From positions 1 to 11,272 of the forward strand of contig PLWR01000702.1 of assembly GCA_003165615.1 (NCBI GenBank): DNA of 11,272 nt, given 5' to 3'. The position numbers and the translations under genes were made by a program. Numbering within the stretch: the first letter of the stretch is position 1; every line of letters begins with the position of its first letter. Origin of the DNA: Acidobacteriota bacterium (GTDB lineage Bacteria; Acidobacteriota; Terriglobia; UBA7540). Under the pieces are notes generated by a model. It made no database searches, was not told where the DNA came from, and saw nothing but the letters and a program-made list of their open reading frames with translations. This document shows positions 1 to 6,715 of the stretch, piece after piece.

Positions 1-379
1 TCCCGCATTTTGCAAAAATAGCGCGCCACTTTCCACCCGCCATCAAGGAACCTGTTGTTGATTCTAATCCACATCCGACTTCCTCGGCCCAGCTCCGTAT
101 TGCTACCTATCGTGGCTCCCCTTAGGACCTTCGATATTCTGCGATAGGGCGTAGAGATGCAACTGGGGAGACAAGGAATCTCCCAGGTACAGTCATTCCC
201 GCGAAGGCGGGAATCCACTCTGCAAGCTATTGGAATTGCACCGCCGACAGAATGGATTCCCACCTTCGCGGGAATGACAAATGTCTCGACGGGGATTCCC
301 ATTCCAAACGACACCATTACCCGTTAGGGTGATTCCGTAAGTGAATGATTCGGATTCGCTAAATCGCTAAGTCACCTAA
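1..379. other. Left-edge intergenic region
   Basis: No convincing gene is seen here. On the plus strand one frame stays open from the window edge to a TAG near 125, but it has no recognisable protein character. On the minus strand an ATG near 44 opens a short frame that leaves the window after about 14 codons, which is too short to judge. The region holds two repeat structures, listed separately: a nested inverted repeat at 192-278 and an 8-nt periodic tract at 316-385. A small 6-bp stem (GGGAGA/TCTCCC, 166-184) lies just upstream of the inverted repeat. Confidence 0.5.
192..278. repeat. Nested palindromic intergenic repeat (REP/MITE-like)
   Basis: Two 30-bp arms (192-221 and 249-278) are inverted copies that match at 28 of 30 positions by my alignment, separated by a 27-bp spacer. 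The left arm is itself a hairpin: at 195-214 an 8-bp perfect stem ATTCCCGC/GCGGGAAT closes a GAAG loop. The right arm has one mismatch in that stem. This design, a pair of head-to-head GTCATTCCCGCG units, resembles the short extragenic palindromes with an ATTCCC...GGGAAT core known from many bacteria (for example the dRS3-type unit of Neisseria). It may be a non-autonomous mobile palindrome and could also stop transcription coming from the 3' end of truA. No transposase is nearby. Confidence 0.8.
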
Positions 380-385
380 TCACAA
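316..385. repeat. Degenerate 8-nt periodic tract
   Basis: From about 316 the sequence falls into 8-nt units that mostly begin with A[TA]T, with a consensus near AWTCRCTA. The clearest units are at 354-361, 362-369, 370-377 and 378-385. One unit (348-353) is 6 nt long. The tract runs through the truA stop codon (380-382 on the plus strand). A comparable tract with the same period is at 9984-10024. The copies are too diverged to be a fresh tandem duplication. Function unknown. Confidence 0.4.
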
Positions 386-1147
386 ATTCCCTTTTGCGTA
401 CTCCACCTTCATAAGACAAAGGCCTTGTGCGGGCGCAGTGGGGCCGGCTTGGACGCGGTCGCGCGCGGCGAGTATGCTCCTGATGTCCTCGGCAGCGAGC
501 TTGCCTCGTCCGACCTCCATCAGAGTCCCAACAATGTTTCGCACCATGTAGCGAAGGAAGCCCCTTCCTGTCACCTCATACACCAGCATGGAGGATTTCG
601 GGCGCCAGAGAATGCGCGAGCGAAAGATGACGCGCACGCGCGATTTGGCGTCTTCGTCCTCTTGCGCGTCGGCGGCTGCGAATGAGGTGAAGTCATGCTC
701 GCCTTCCAAAAGCCTCGCCGCCTGGGACATCCTTGCACGATCCAGGGGATAAGGATAGTGACAAACAAATCGCCACAAGAGCGGCGAGCACACCGGCGTC
801 ATCAAGATTCGATACCGGTAAGTTTTTTGCCGGACGTCGTAGCGGGCGTGAAAAGTGGGGCCGACATCATCCGCCCCCTTGATGCGCACGGTGGGCGGGA
901 GCACATTATTCAGCGCCGTGACGAAATTCACACAGGGAATGGTGGACGCGGTATGGAAATTTGCCGCCTGGTGTGCGGCATGCACGCCGGCGTCGGTTCG
1001 TCCCGACCCGCACACCTGCGTAGGAGCGCCAGTCAGCTTATGGAGCGCACCTTCAAGACATGCCTGGATGCTGGGAGCATCGGGCTGACGCTGCCAGCCG
1101 TGAAAGTCGGTCCCATCATAGGCCAGAATTAGTCGAATATTCCGCAT
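380..1147 (-). CDS. truA: tRNA pseudouridine(38-40) synthase TruA
   Basis: TruA converts uridines 38, 39 and 40 in the anticodon stem-loop of many tRNAs to pseudouridine in the cytoplasm. The 255-residue product is close to the usual family length (about 250-270) and appears complete. The N-terminal AYDGTDFHGWQRQ block (residues 9-21) is typical. The catalytic aspartate is Asp52 in GSGRTDAGVHA. Tyr110 in RQKTYRYR corresponds to the conserved active-site tyrosine. HDFTSF (151-156) and GFLRYMVRN (196-204) are the expected C-terminal blocks. The start is the ATG at 1147-1145. There is no clear Shine-Dalgarno sequence, but a TAAAAT hexamer 9 nt upstream would fit a nearly leaderless transcript if it is a -10 box, although no good -35 accompanies it. 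The gene is transcribed away from the TolC-like gene, so the two share the 1148-1703 gap. The stop codon lies inside the 8-nt periodic tract. Confidence 0.97.
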   Translation of the reverse strand: MRNIRLILAYDGTDFHGWQRQPDAPSIQACLEGALHKLTGAPTQVCGSGRTDAGVHAAHQAANFHTASTIPCVNFVTALNNVLPPTVRIKGADDVGPTFHARYDVRQKTYRYRILMTPVCSPLLWRFVCHYPYPLDRARMSQAARLLEGEHDFTSFAAADAQEDEDAKSRVRVIFRSRILWRPKSSMLVYEVTGRGFLRYMVRNIVGTLMEVGRGKLAAEDIRSILAARDRVQAGPTAPAQGLCLMKVEYAKGNL

Positions 1148-1703
1148 GACGCTAGCATTTTACAATGGGATTGCACTCACCGCTACGGTACACCTCACCC
1201 TGCCTCCACGACAATCGGTAATCGCAAACACTCAAGCTTTCACGAAGGCACCCATATTCGCCTTGACCCGGATTGGGGCGTCATGCTATTTAACTATCTG
1301 GTTAGTTAAATGGATGAAGGGTCCGGGAAATCAGAAACTACCGCTGGGGCAGACAATGCCCTAAACAGCACATGGTTGTCTCTCCGCCACGTGGGTGATA
1401 AACTTCAAGGTTTGCATTTGCCTGCGTGAGTCTCCAAGACGACGCATTCCCCGGTCTTGGGAATGCGGAGTGGCCTGGCGGCCCAGTGAATGCCGGCGGC
1501 AACACCACGCCCTGTGTTCCGGGTTTCGATAAGCCGACATCGATGCCGACTGGCATGACCCTGCCGCCCGGGGGCGGCCCTTCAGTGAATATTACTGCCA
1601 ACGGCTGATGACGATCGATGAAACTTTGCGTCCAACCATTGCGTAATATACGGTAGTGCCGATGTCTTTGGAGACATTTCGACTTAAGGGAAAAGGATAC
1701 TCG
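1148..1703. other. Long intergenic region / leader with two doubtful small ORFs
   Basis: This 556-nt gap separates truA from the TolC-like gene. It contains the palindromic operator at 1288-1311. Downstream of it an ATG at 1310 opens a 39-codon frame (stop 1427-1429), which overlaps a GTG-started 60-codon frame (1426-1611 with stop) in a GTGA arrangement typical of coupled genes. Neither has a Shine-Dalgarno sequence or a protein family I recognise, so I do not call them genes. Two stem-loops are visible: CGCATTCCC/GGGAATGCG with a 7-nt loop (1443-1467), and GCCGCC/GGCGGC with a CGGG loop (1563-1578). Neither is followed by a T-tract. If transcription starts at the operator, the TolC-like mRNA would carry a leader close to 390 nt long. 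Confidence 0.4.
1288..1311. promoter_or_regulatory. Perfect inverted repeat, likely TetR-family operator
   Basis: The sequence ATTTAACTA (1288-1296), 6-nt spacer TCTGGT, TAGTTAAAT (1303-1311) is a perfect 9-bp inverted repeat. A symmetric AT-rich palindrome with AACTA...TAGTT half-sites is the style of TetR-family repressor sites that control efflux genes, and the next plus-strand gene encodes a TolC-family protein. A possible -35 TTGACC at 1263-1268 would place a poor -10 (TATTTA, 1287-1292, 18-nt spacer) on the left arm, so a bound repressor would block RNA polymerase. The likely target is the TolC-like gene, although its start codon is about 390 nt away. No regulator gene is in the window. 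The palindrome is seen directly; the regulator family is inferred. Confidence 0.55.
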
Positions 1704-3689
1704 ATGAAGCCTTACCGTCACCGCCTCGTCGCCTTCATGTTCATTGCCGTTATACTTGTAACCGGGCCTTGCCTGCATTCGCAACAGGCACCCTCCACGT
1801 CAGCCTCTCCGCCCGTGCAAAACTTCAATACTAATTTCGGGAATACGCGGTGGTTTCCGTCGTTCTGGGAACCCTATGCAACCCCCTATGTTCCCGAGGC
1901 GAAAATGAGCAATTCGGATCGTTTGCACTCCTTGCTCAACGACGGCAAATTGCGCCTTTCCATCGAGGACACCATTGAACTGGCGCTCGAGAACAATCTT
2001 GATATCGCCGTGGCACGCTATAACATCGCCTATTCGCAAACGGACCTGCTCCGCACCCAGGGTGGTGGCGCGGCCCGCGGGTTTTCAGGGTCATTCCAAT
2101 CCTCGGCGCTGTTCTCCGGCGCCGTCGGCAGCAGTGTCACGGCGACCACTGCGGCAGTCGGTAACACAGGGAGTAGCGTTACCGGCAGTGCCAGCGCCAT
2201 ACAATTGGGGGGCGGCCAATTTGATCCCGCCGTCTTTTTCCAGATGGGCTGGGATCGAAATACCACACCCCTGGGAACCACGGCGGTGACCGGCGTCCCC
2301 TATGTGACCTCTCAGGGGACAAGTTATGTGACCGGCATTACCCAAGAGTTCCAGACTGGAACCAGCTATGAGGTCCTGATTGGCGGCGGGCGCGGAACAA
2401 GTACATCCCTTACGCAGTTCTATAACCCTTACGCCGACGCGTTTTTGGGTGTGGGTTTTACCCAGCCCTTGCTGAATGGATTTGGCAAGCGCGCCAACTC
2501 CACGCAGATTCGCATTGCCAGAAACGATATGAAAATCGCCGATTCCGTCTTCCGCCAGCAGGTCATCAGCACGCTGGGCTCGATCCTTAACGAATATTGG
2601 GATTACCTCTCCTTCAAGGAGAATGTTCGCGTTAAGGAAGAGGGCCTGGCATTCTCACAAAAACTCCTGGCTGACAACAAGAAACAGGTGGAAATTGGAA
2701 CCCTTGCGCCGATTGAAGTGGTGCGGGCGGAATCGGAAGTGGCCACCGACCAACAGGCTTTGATCGTGGCCCAGACCAATCTGCAACAGCAAGGCGAGCT
2801 GATCAAGACGGCGCTTGCCCGGCAAGTGGGGCCGGAGTTGGCCTCCGCCCAAATTGAAACCGTGGACAAGCTCCCCGAGCCCCGGCCCGATGACATTCCA
2901 CCCCTGGAAGAAGCGCTGGACAAGGCTTTTGCCAATCGCCCCGAAATCGAGCAAACCGAATTGAAGTTCAAAGATCAGGACATGACGATTGCCGCGCGGC
3001 GAAACGGCCTGCTCCCATCCCTGAATCTTTTTGGCACATACATCGGACAAGGCCTGGCGGGCAACCAACTTCTTTGTCCGTCGGGATCCTCACCATACGG
3101 GGCGGGTTGCATCCAAGCCAGCGGTTCCCAGCTGGCCCCCACAGGAACGTCCAGCGCTGGTGTTTCGCAAGCCCTCAGCCAAACCTTTGAGGGCCACTAC
3201 CCGAACTATTCTTTCGGCATCAATCTCGCCATCCCGATTCGCAACCGTACCGCCCAGGCTGATGCGGCCCGTGCCCTCCTTGAGCGGCGACAGCTTGAGA
3301 CTCAGTTGCAACAGTGGAAGAACAATGTCGCCCAGCAGGTGCGCACCGCGGTCATCGGCGTCATTCAGGCCAAAGCCCAGATAGACGCCGCCGACAAGTC
3401 CATCATCCTTGCTCGCCAAACCCTCGACGCCGAACAGAAGAAATTCCAGTTGGGCGAGTCCACCGTCTTCCTGGTCATTCAGGCGCAGCGCGATTTGGCC
3501 AATGTTGAGGGGAACGGAGTCACGGCGCACTCGACTTACGCCAAAGCCATTACCCAGTACCAGCAGGCGGTGGGAACGGTCCTTTCCGACTACAACGTCG
3601 AATTGAATGACGCCATGCAGGGAACCGTAACCCGCGTTCCCAACATTCCGGGCTCAGCGGAAACCCCGGCGCCGGTGAAACTGAATTAA
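1704..3689 (+). CDS. TolC-family outer membrane efflux/secretion protein
   Basis: Outer-membrane factors of this family form trimeric channels that pair with an inner-membrane pump and a periplasmic adaptor for efflux or type I secretion. I chose the ATG at 1704 over the upstream in-frame ATG at 1656: an AAAAGGA ribosome site lies just before it, and it starts directly with a signal peptide (MKPYRHR, hydrophobic core about 9-22, cleavage near HS/QQ at 26-27). The 661-residue product has the two-fold OEP layout: helices about 84-118 and 265-373, then 400-435 and 515-640. KLRLSIEDTIELALENN (82-98) and FTQPLLNGFGKR (252-263) are typical of the family. At 661 residues it is longer than classic TolC (about 470-490). 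The excess includes a Gly/Ser/Thr-rich stretch (about 119-245) and a loop with Cys458 and Cys469, which could form a disulphide. No adaptor or pump gene adjoins it. Which substrate it exports cannot be told. Confidence 0.9.
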   Translation: MKPYRHRLVAFMFIAVILVTGPCLHSQQAPSTSASPPVQNFNTNFGNTRWFPSFWEPYATPYVPEAKMSNSDRLHSLLNDGKLRLSIEDTIELALENNLDIAVARYNIAYSQTDLLRTQGGGAARGFSGSFQSSALFSGAVGSSVTATTAAVGNTGSSVTGSASAIQLGGGQFDPAVFFQMGWDRNTTPLGTTAVTGVPYVTSQGTSYVTGITQEFQTGTSYEVLIGGGRGTSTSLTQFYNPYADAFLGVGFTQPLLNGFGKRANSTQIRIARNDMKIADSVFRQQVISTLGSILNEYWDYLSFKENVRVKEEGLAFSQKLLADNKKQVEIGTLAPIEVVRAESEVATDQQALIVAQTNLQQQGELIKTALARQVGPELASAQIETVDKLPEPRPDDIPPLEEALDKAFANRPEIEQTELKFKDQDMTIAARRNGLLPSLNLFGTYIGQGLAGNQLLCPSGSSPYGAGCIQASGSQLAPTGTSSAGVSQALSQTFEGHYPNYSFGINLAIPIRNRTAQADAARALLERRQLETQLQQWKNNVAQQVRTAVIGVIQAKAQIDAADKSIILARQTLDAEQKKFQLGESTVFLVIQAQRDLANVEGNGVTAHSTYAKAITQYQQAVGTVLSDYNVELNDAMQGTVTRVPNIPGSAETPAPVKLN

Positions 3690-3785
3690 CCGTAATAAGG
3701 CAGTTGGTAGTGGGAGGAAAGCAACAGGCAGCGAGTGCCTATTGCGAGTCATGGCGAAGCCGCAATGGACAGCAAGCGGGAGTCG

Positions 3786-3811
3786 GCCAGCCTTCCATGG
3801 AGGTCGGCTTT
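3786..3811 (+). terminator. Possible weak terminator hairpin
   Basis: GCCAGCCTTC (3786-3795) can pair with GGAGGTCGGC (3799-3808) around a CAT loop. It forms a 10-bp stem with one mismatch and two G-U wobbles, followed by only TTT. It lies about 100 nt after the TolC-like stop and 90 nt before the esterase start. The short T-run makes intrinsic termination uncertain. The rest of the 3690-3899 gap shows no other structure. Confidence 0.3.
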
Positions 3812-3899
3812 ATGGGTTGCGATCTCCCAAGGGACTCTCTTCCGCGCCCCTTGAATCCCGCTGGCCAGGCCTTTCCGATCAAGTCAAACCGAGCGCCCC

Positions 3900-4847
3900 A
3901 TGAAAACCCAAATCCTGTTTGTGTCGATAATCGCCGTTGCCACTGTTCTCCTTGCCCTGCACATGGTTCGCAGCGGCGTGGCTCAGCCAAAAGTGGAAGC
4001 GCTTTGGGCCGGAGATGCTCCCGGGACGCTGGGTACGACGGATGCTGACCGGCCTACGATTTCCATCTTTCTTCCCGCGCGCTGGCACGCGAGCGGAGCC
4101 GGGATGGTAATTTGTCCGGGTGGCGCGTATGCCCAATTGATGTCATCCTACGAAGGAGACGACATCGCACGCTGGTTGAATTCCTTCGGGGTAGCCGGCT
4201 TCGTATTGAAATATCGCATCAGTCCACGCTACCGTTACCCTGCTCCTTTCCTTGATGCACAGCGTGCCGTTCGATATGTCCGTTATCACTCGGCGCAATG
4301 GCAGGTCCGTTCAGATCGAATCGGCATCATCGGGTTTTCCGCTGGCGGGCACCTCGCTTCGACGGTGATCACACACTTCGATGAGGGTAATCCAAGCGCG
4401 AGTGATCCCGTGGAACGTGTCTCCAGCCGTCCGAACTTTGCCATTCTCGCCTACCCTATCATCACCCTCCGCCCACCCTGGACCCATACGGAGTCGGTGC
4501 GGAATCTGCTGGGTCCCAATCCACCGCCAGAGTTGATTGATGAATTGTCCAACGAACTGCACGTCACCAAGGATACCCCTCCTACCTATCTGTTCCACAC
4601 GAATCAGGACAAGGGTGTGCCGCCTGAAAACAGTATTCTTTTCTATACCGCGCTGCGAAAAGCGGGAGTTCCCGCAGAGCTTCACATTTACCAGGAGGGG
4701 CCGCATGGCATCGGGTTAGCTAATGGACACGGGCGCGCGCCGCGCGTGCCCGGCACCCTCTCATGGTCGGCACGGGCCGAGGAATGGCTCATCCTGCAGT
4801 GGTCTCCCTACACGCGATGGTCCTTCTCCCGATTGTTCCGCCTATAG
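3900..4847 (+). CDS. Secreted alpha/beta-hydrolase esterase (BD-FAE / acetylxylan-esterase-like)
   Basis: This is a serine esterase of the alpha/beta-hydrolase fold, in the group often annotated as acetylxylan or feruloyl esterase or lipase-like. The 315-residue product begins with a Sec signal peptide (hydrophobic core about 5-20, probable cleavage after GVA at 26-28), so it should act in the periplasm or outside the cell. The nucleophile is Ser147 in GFSAGGHLAS. ICPGGAY (71-77) is the oxyanion-hole strand. Asp237 (HTNQDKGVP) and His269 (GPHGIGLA) complete the catalytic triad. ARWLNSFGVAGFVLKYR (90-106) is a family hallmark. Relatives often remove acetyl or feruloyl groups from plant polysaccharides, but the true substrate is unknown. 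The start codon has only a weak upstream GAG. The gene is 210 nt downstream of the TolC-like gene and probably has its own promoter. An exported rhamnosidase nearby hints at a role on acetylated glycans (inference). Confidence 0.9.
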   Translation: MKTQILFVSIIAVATVLLALHMVRSGVAQPKVEALWAGDAPGTLGTTDADRPTISIFLPARWHASGAGMVICPGGAYAQLMSSYEGDDIARWLNSFGVAGFVLKYRISPRYRYPAPFLDAQRAVRYVRYHSAQWQVRSDRIGIIGFSAGGHLASTVITHFDEGNPSASDPVERVSSRPNFAILAYPIITLRPPWTHTESVRNLLGPNPPPELIDELSNELHVTKDTPPTYLFHTNQDKGVPPENSILFYTALRKAGVPAELHIYQEGPHGIGLANGHGRAPRVPGTLSWSARAEEWLILQWSPYTRWSFSRLFRL

Positions 4848-4874
4848 TTTCACCTGGCGTCAGAATGCAACAAG

Positions 4875-4905
4875 TTGAGTCCTCTCCGTCGTGGTTGGGT
4901 ATACT
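4875..4905 (+). promoter_or_regulatory. Candidate sigma70-type promoter for the glycosyltransferase gene
   Basis: TTGAGT (4875-4880) and TATACT (4900-4905) match the -35 and -10 consensus at 4/6 and 5/6 positions. The 19-nt spacer is longer than optimal. It would start transcription near 4912, giving a leader of about 115 nt. It is the best promoter-like pair I see in the 181-nt gap after the esterase stop. The rest of that gap shows nothing clear. Confidence 0.3.
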
Positions 4906-5028
4906 CTCCTCTCAGGGTAATCCAGCGCCTCACAAGAAGGGGTGCGGCGGTAAGGAACAGCCCGAAATCGCCAAATCCAGGATGCACCGCAGACCCGAGT
5001 CAGCACCAAACATGGCGGCGTGCTTCAT

Positions 5029-6666
5029 ATGGGTATGAATAGACAAGCTCGGATAGGAAGTGTAGTGGTTCCTAACCCCACTGATCGGGAAGGCGGCCAG
5101 CAACCCAACAGAACTGCCTTGGGCATGGCAACGGCAGCGGGAGCCTTGTTGGCTTACATCGTGCTCGCCACGATTGTGGCATTGACCAAGCGACCCATCT
5201 CAAATGAAGCATGGTTTGCCAACCCGGCGCTGACCTTGCTTCAAGGTCATTATATGGGCACACCCATCCTTGAGACCTCGAGCACGTGGCTGCGGGGACT
5301 CGACCGTTATACCTATTGGATCATGCCCCTGTATGTTCTAGCCGAAGCGGCGTGGTTTAGGGTTATTGGTTTTGGTCTAATCCGGCTGCGCCTGCTCTCG
5401 ATCTGCTGGGGTCTCGTGGCGCTAGGCGCCTGGTGGGTCATCCTTCGAACGCTTGTGCAGAGTTCGGAGATCGCCTTCCTGGGCCTCCTACTCATGGGCA
5501 CGGACTTCACCTTTGTCACCAATGCGGGGACCGGGCGCATGGATATGATGTGCGCCGCCCTGGGCTTCGCCGGGTTGGCCGCCTACCTTGGCTGGCGCGA
5601 GCGGAATCTCACCTTTGCCGTCCTGGCTGGCAACACGCTGGTGGCTACCAGTGGACTCACCCACCCGTGCGGAATCCTGCCCTTCGCCGGGCTTTGGTTA
5701 CTCCTCCTCTATCTCGATCATGCGCGCTTCCAATGGCGTTTCCTGGGGATCGCGGCGGTGCCCTATCTGGTGGGAGCTGCCGCCTGGGGCTCCTATATCC
5801 TTCGGAATCCCTCGCTCTTCTGGGTCCAGTTTGCGGGAAACATTTCCGGTTTTGCTGGAGAATACTCGAATGTCAGCCGAACCTCAGGGCTCTATGCTCC
5901 GTGGATCGCCATCAAGAACGAAATCGCCATCAGGTATCTGAAGAACTTTGGTCTTGCAACGAATGCGAAAGGTGCCCACGACTTACGGCTGCTCATATTA
6001 CTCGCCATGGTGGCCGCCGCTGCCCTCCTCATCGCGAGGTCGGAGTTGCGCCGCCAAAGGGGATGCAAGGCACTCCTCCTGCTCGCGGCAGTTTTCATTC
6101 TTCTCTTAACTTTTCTGGAAGGAATGAAATTCGACTCCTACCTCGTTCAAACAATTCCGATTTTCACTGCCATCCTGGCCGTGAGCATCCATAGCGCCGT
6201 AGCGCATCCCCTTCCTTTCCTCCCGCGGAAACTGGTCCTCTTGGCGGTGGCAGCCCTGGTAGGATTGCAGGTCGCTGTCGTAGCCGGGCGTGGGTGGCGG
6301 GATCCCTACCGGCGGCAGTATTTGCCCACGACCGAATTTCTAAAGAACCGGGTGAGTGGCGGGACGTTGATCATGGGTCCGGGCGAACTCGCTTTTGAGT
6401 TGGGTTTCAATGGCAGGGTCATTGATGACGTCCGGCTCGGGTACTATAGCGCGAAGCGTCCGGATTTTATCGTGATCGGTGATTGGTATCGGATGTGGCA
6501 TCAGGCCGCTGCCATAAAGAGCCCTGAGGTCCACCGGTTCATCGAGAAGCGATTGTGGCAGGAATACGTCGAGGTTTTCAGGAATGGTCTTTACACTATC
6601 TATTCCCGGCGGGAGGGATGGCATTCCGGCCTCGGTGAAACGGGCGTAGGTCGGAGCAGCCGTTAG
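5029..6666 (+). CDS. Polytopic membrane glycosyltransferase, GT-C fold (family 39/ArnT-like)
   Basis: Proteins of this type transfer a sugar from a polyprenyl-phosphate donor to lipid, glycan or protein on the outer face of the inner membrane. The N-terminal cytoplasmic stretch is followed by a first membrane helix (about 33-53). Next comes a periplasmic loop with KRPISNEAWFANPALTLLQG, where GT-C enzymes usually carry an acidic DE pair; here it reads Asn59-Glu60. About ten more hydrophobic segments run to about 420. A soluble C-terminal domain (about 422-545) follows, with LIMGPGELAFELGF and DDVRLGYYSAKRPDFIVIGDWY. The length of 545 residues fits the family. Three starts are possible: GTG 5020, ATG 5029 and ATG 5035. 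I prefer 5029 because a GGCGG lies 10 nt upstream, but the ribosome site is weak. The gene converges on the rhamnosidase gene with a 49-nt gap. Donor and acceptor are unknown. Confidence 0.83.
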   Translation: MGMNRQARIGSVVVPNPTDREGGQQPNRTALGMATAAGALLAYIVLATIVALTKRPISNEAWFANPALTLLQGHYMGTPILETSSTWLRGLDRYTYWIMPLYVLAEAAWFRVIGFGLIRLRLLSICWGLVALGAWWVILRTLVQSSEIAFLGLLLMGTDFTFVTNAGTGRMDMMCAALGFAGLAAYLGWRERNLTFAVLAGNTLVATSGLTHPCGILPFAGLWLLLLYLDHARFQWRFLGIAAVPYLVGAAAWGSYILRNPSLFWVQFAGNISGFAGEYSNVSRTSGLYAPWIAIKNEIAIRYLKNFGLATNAKGAHDLRLLILLAMVAAAALLIARSELRRQRGCKALLLLAAVFILLLTFLEGMKFDSYLVQTIPIFTAILAVSIHSAVAHPLPFLPRKLVLLAVAALVGLQVAVVAGRGWRDPYRRQYLPTTEFLKNRVSGGTLIMGPGELAFELGFNGRVIDDVRLGYYSAKRPDFIVIGDWYRMWHQAAAIKSPEVHRFIEKRLWQEYVEVFRNGLYTIYSRREGWHSGLGETGVGRSSR

Positions 6667-6715
6667 TTTCTCTCTTGAAAACTCAGCAAGGAAGCGGCGT
6701 ATATAATGACCAGAC

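Noticed and set aside
1..44. Start of a minus-strand gene running off the left edge (ATG near 44)
   Set aside because: Only about 14 codons are visible and they carry no identifiable motif, so it cannot be supported.
425..1132. Plus-strand frames opposite truA
   Set aside because: They are antisense shadows of a clearly conserved truA.
1563..1578. GC-rich hairpin as an intrinsic terminator
   Set aside because: The stem is strong, but no T-run follows it on either strand.
1656..1703. Upstream start for the TolC-like protein at 1656
   Set aside because: It would place 16 charged residues ahead of a good signal peptide, and the ribosome site (AAAAGGA) fits the ATG at 1704.
1338..1784. Minus-strand frame of 148 codons upstream of and into the TolC-like gene
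   Set aside because: It overlaps the signal-peptide region of the TolC-like gene and has no recognisable protein features.
1752..1790. Lipoprotein signal in the TolC-like protein (Cys23)
   Set aside because: The residues before the cysteine read TGP, and proline at -1 is not allowed in a lipobox. Ordinary signal peptidase cleavage is more likely.
4763..5038. Plus-strand frame bridging the esterase end and the glycosyltransferase start
   Set aside because: It overlaps the esterase in another frame, has no ribosome site and its product shows no domain-like features.
6675..6707. TTGAAA ... TATAAT pair reading plus-strand into the 3' end of the rhamnosidase gene
   Set aside because: The boxes are good individually, but the 21-nt spacer is too long for a sigma70 promoter and no gene follows on that strand. 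It may be coincidence.
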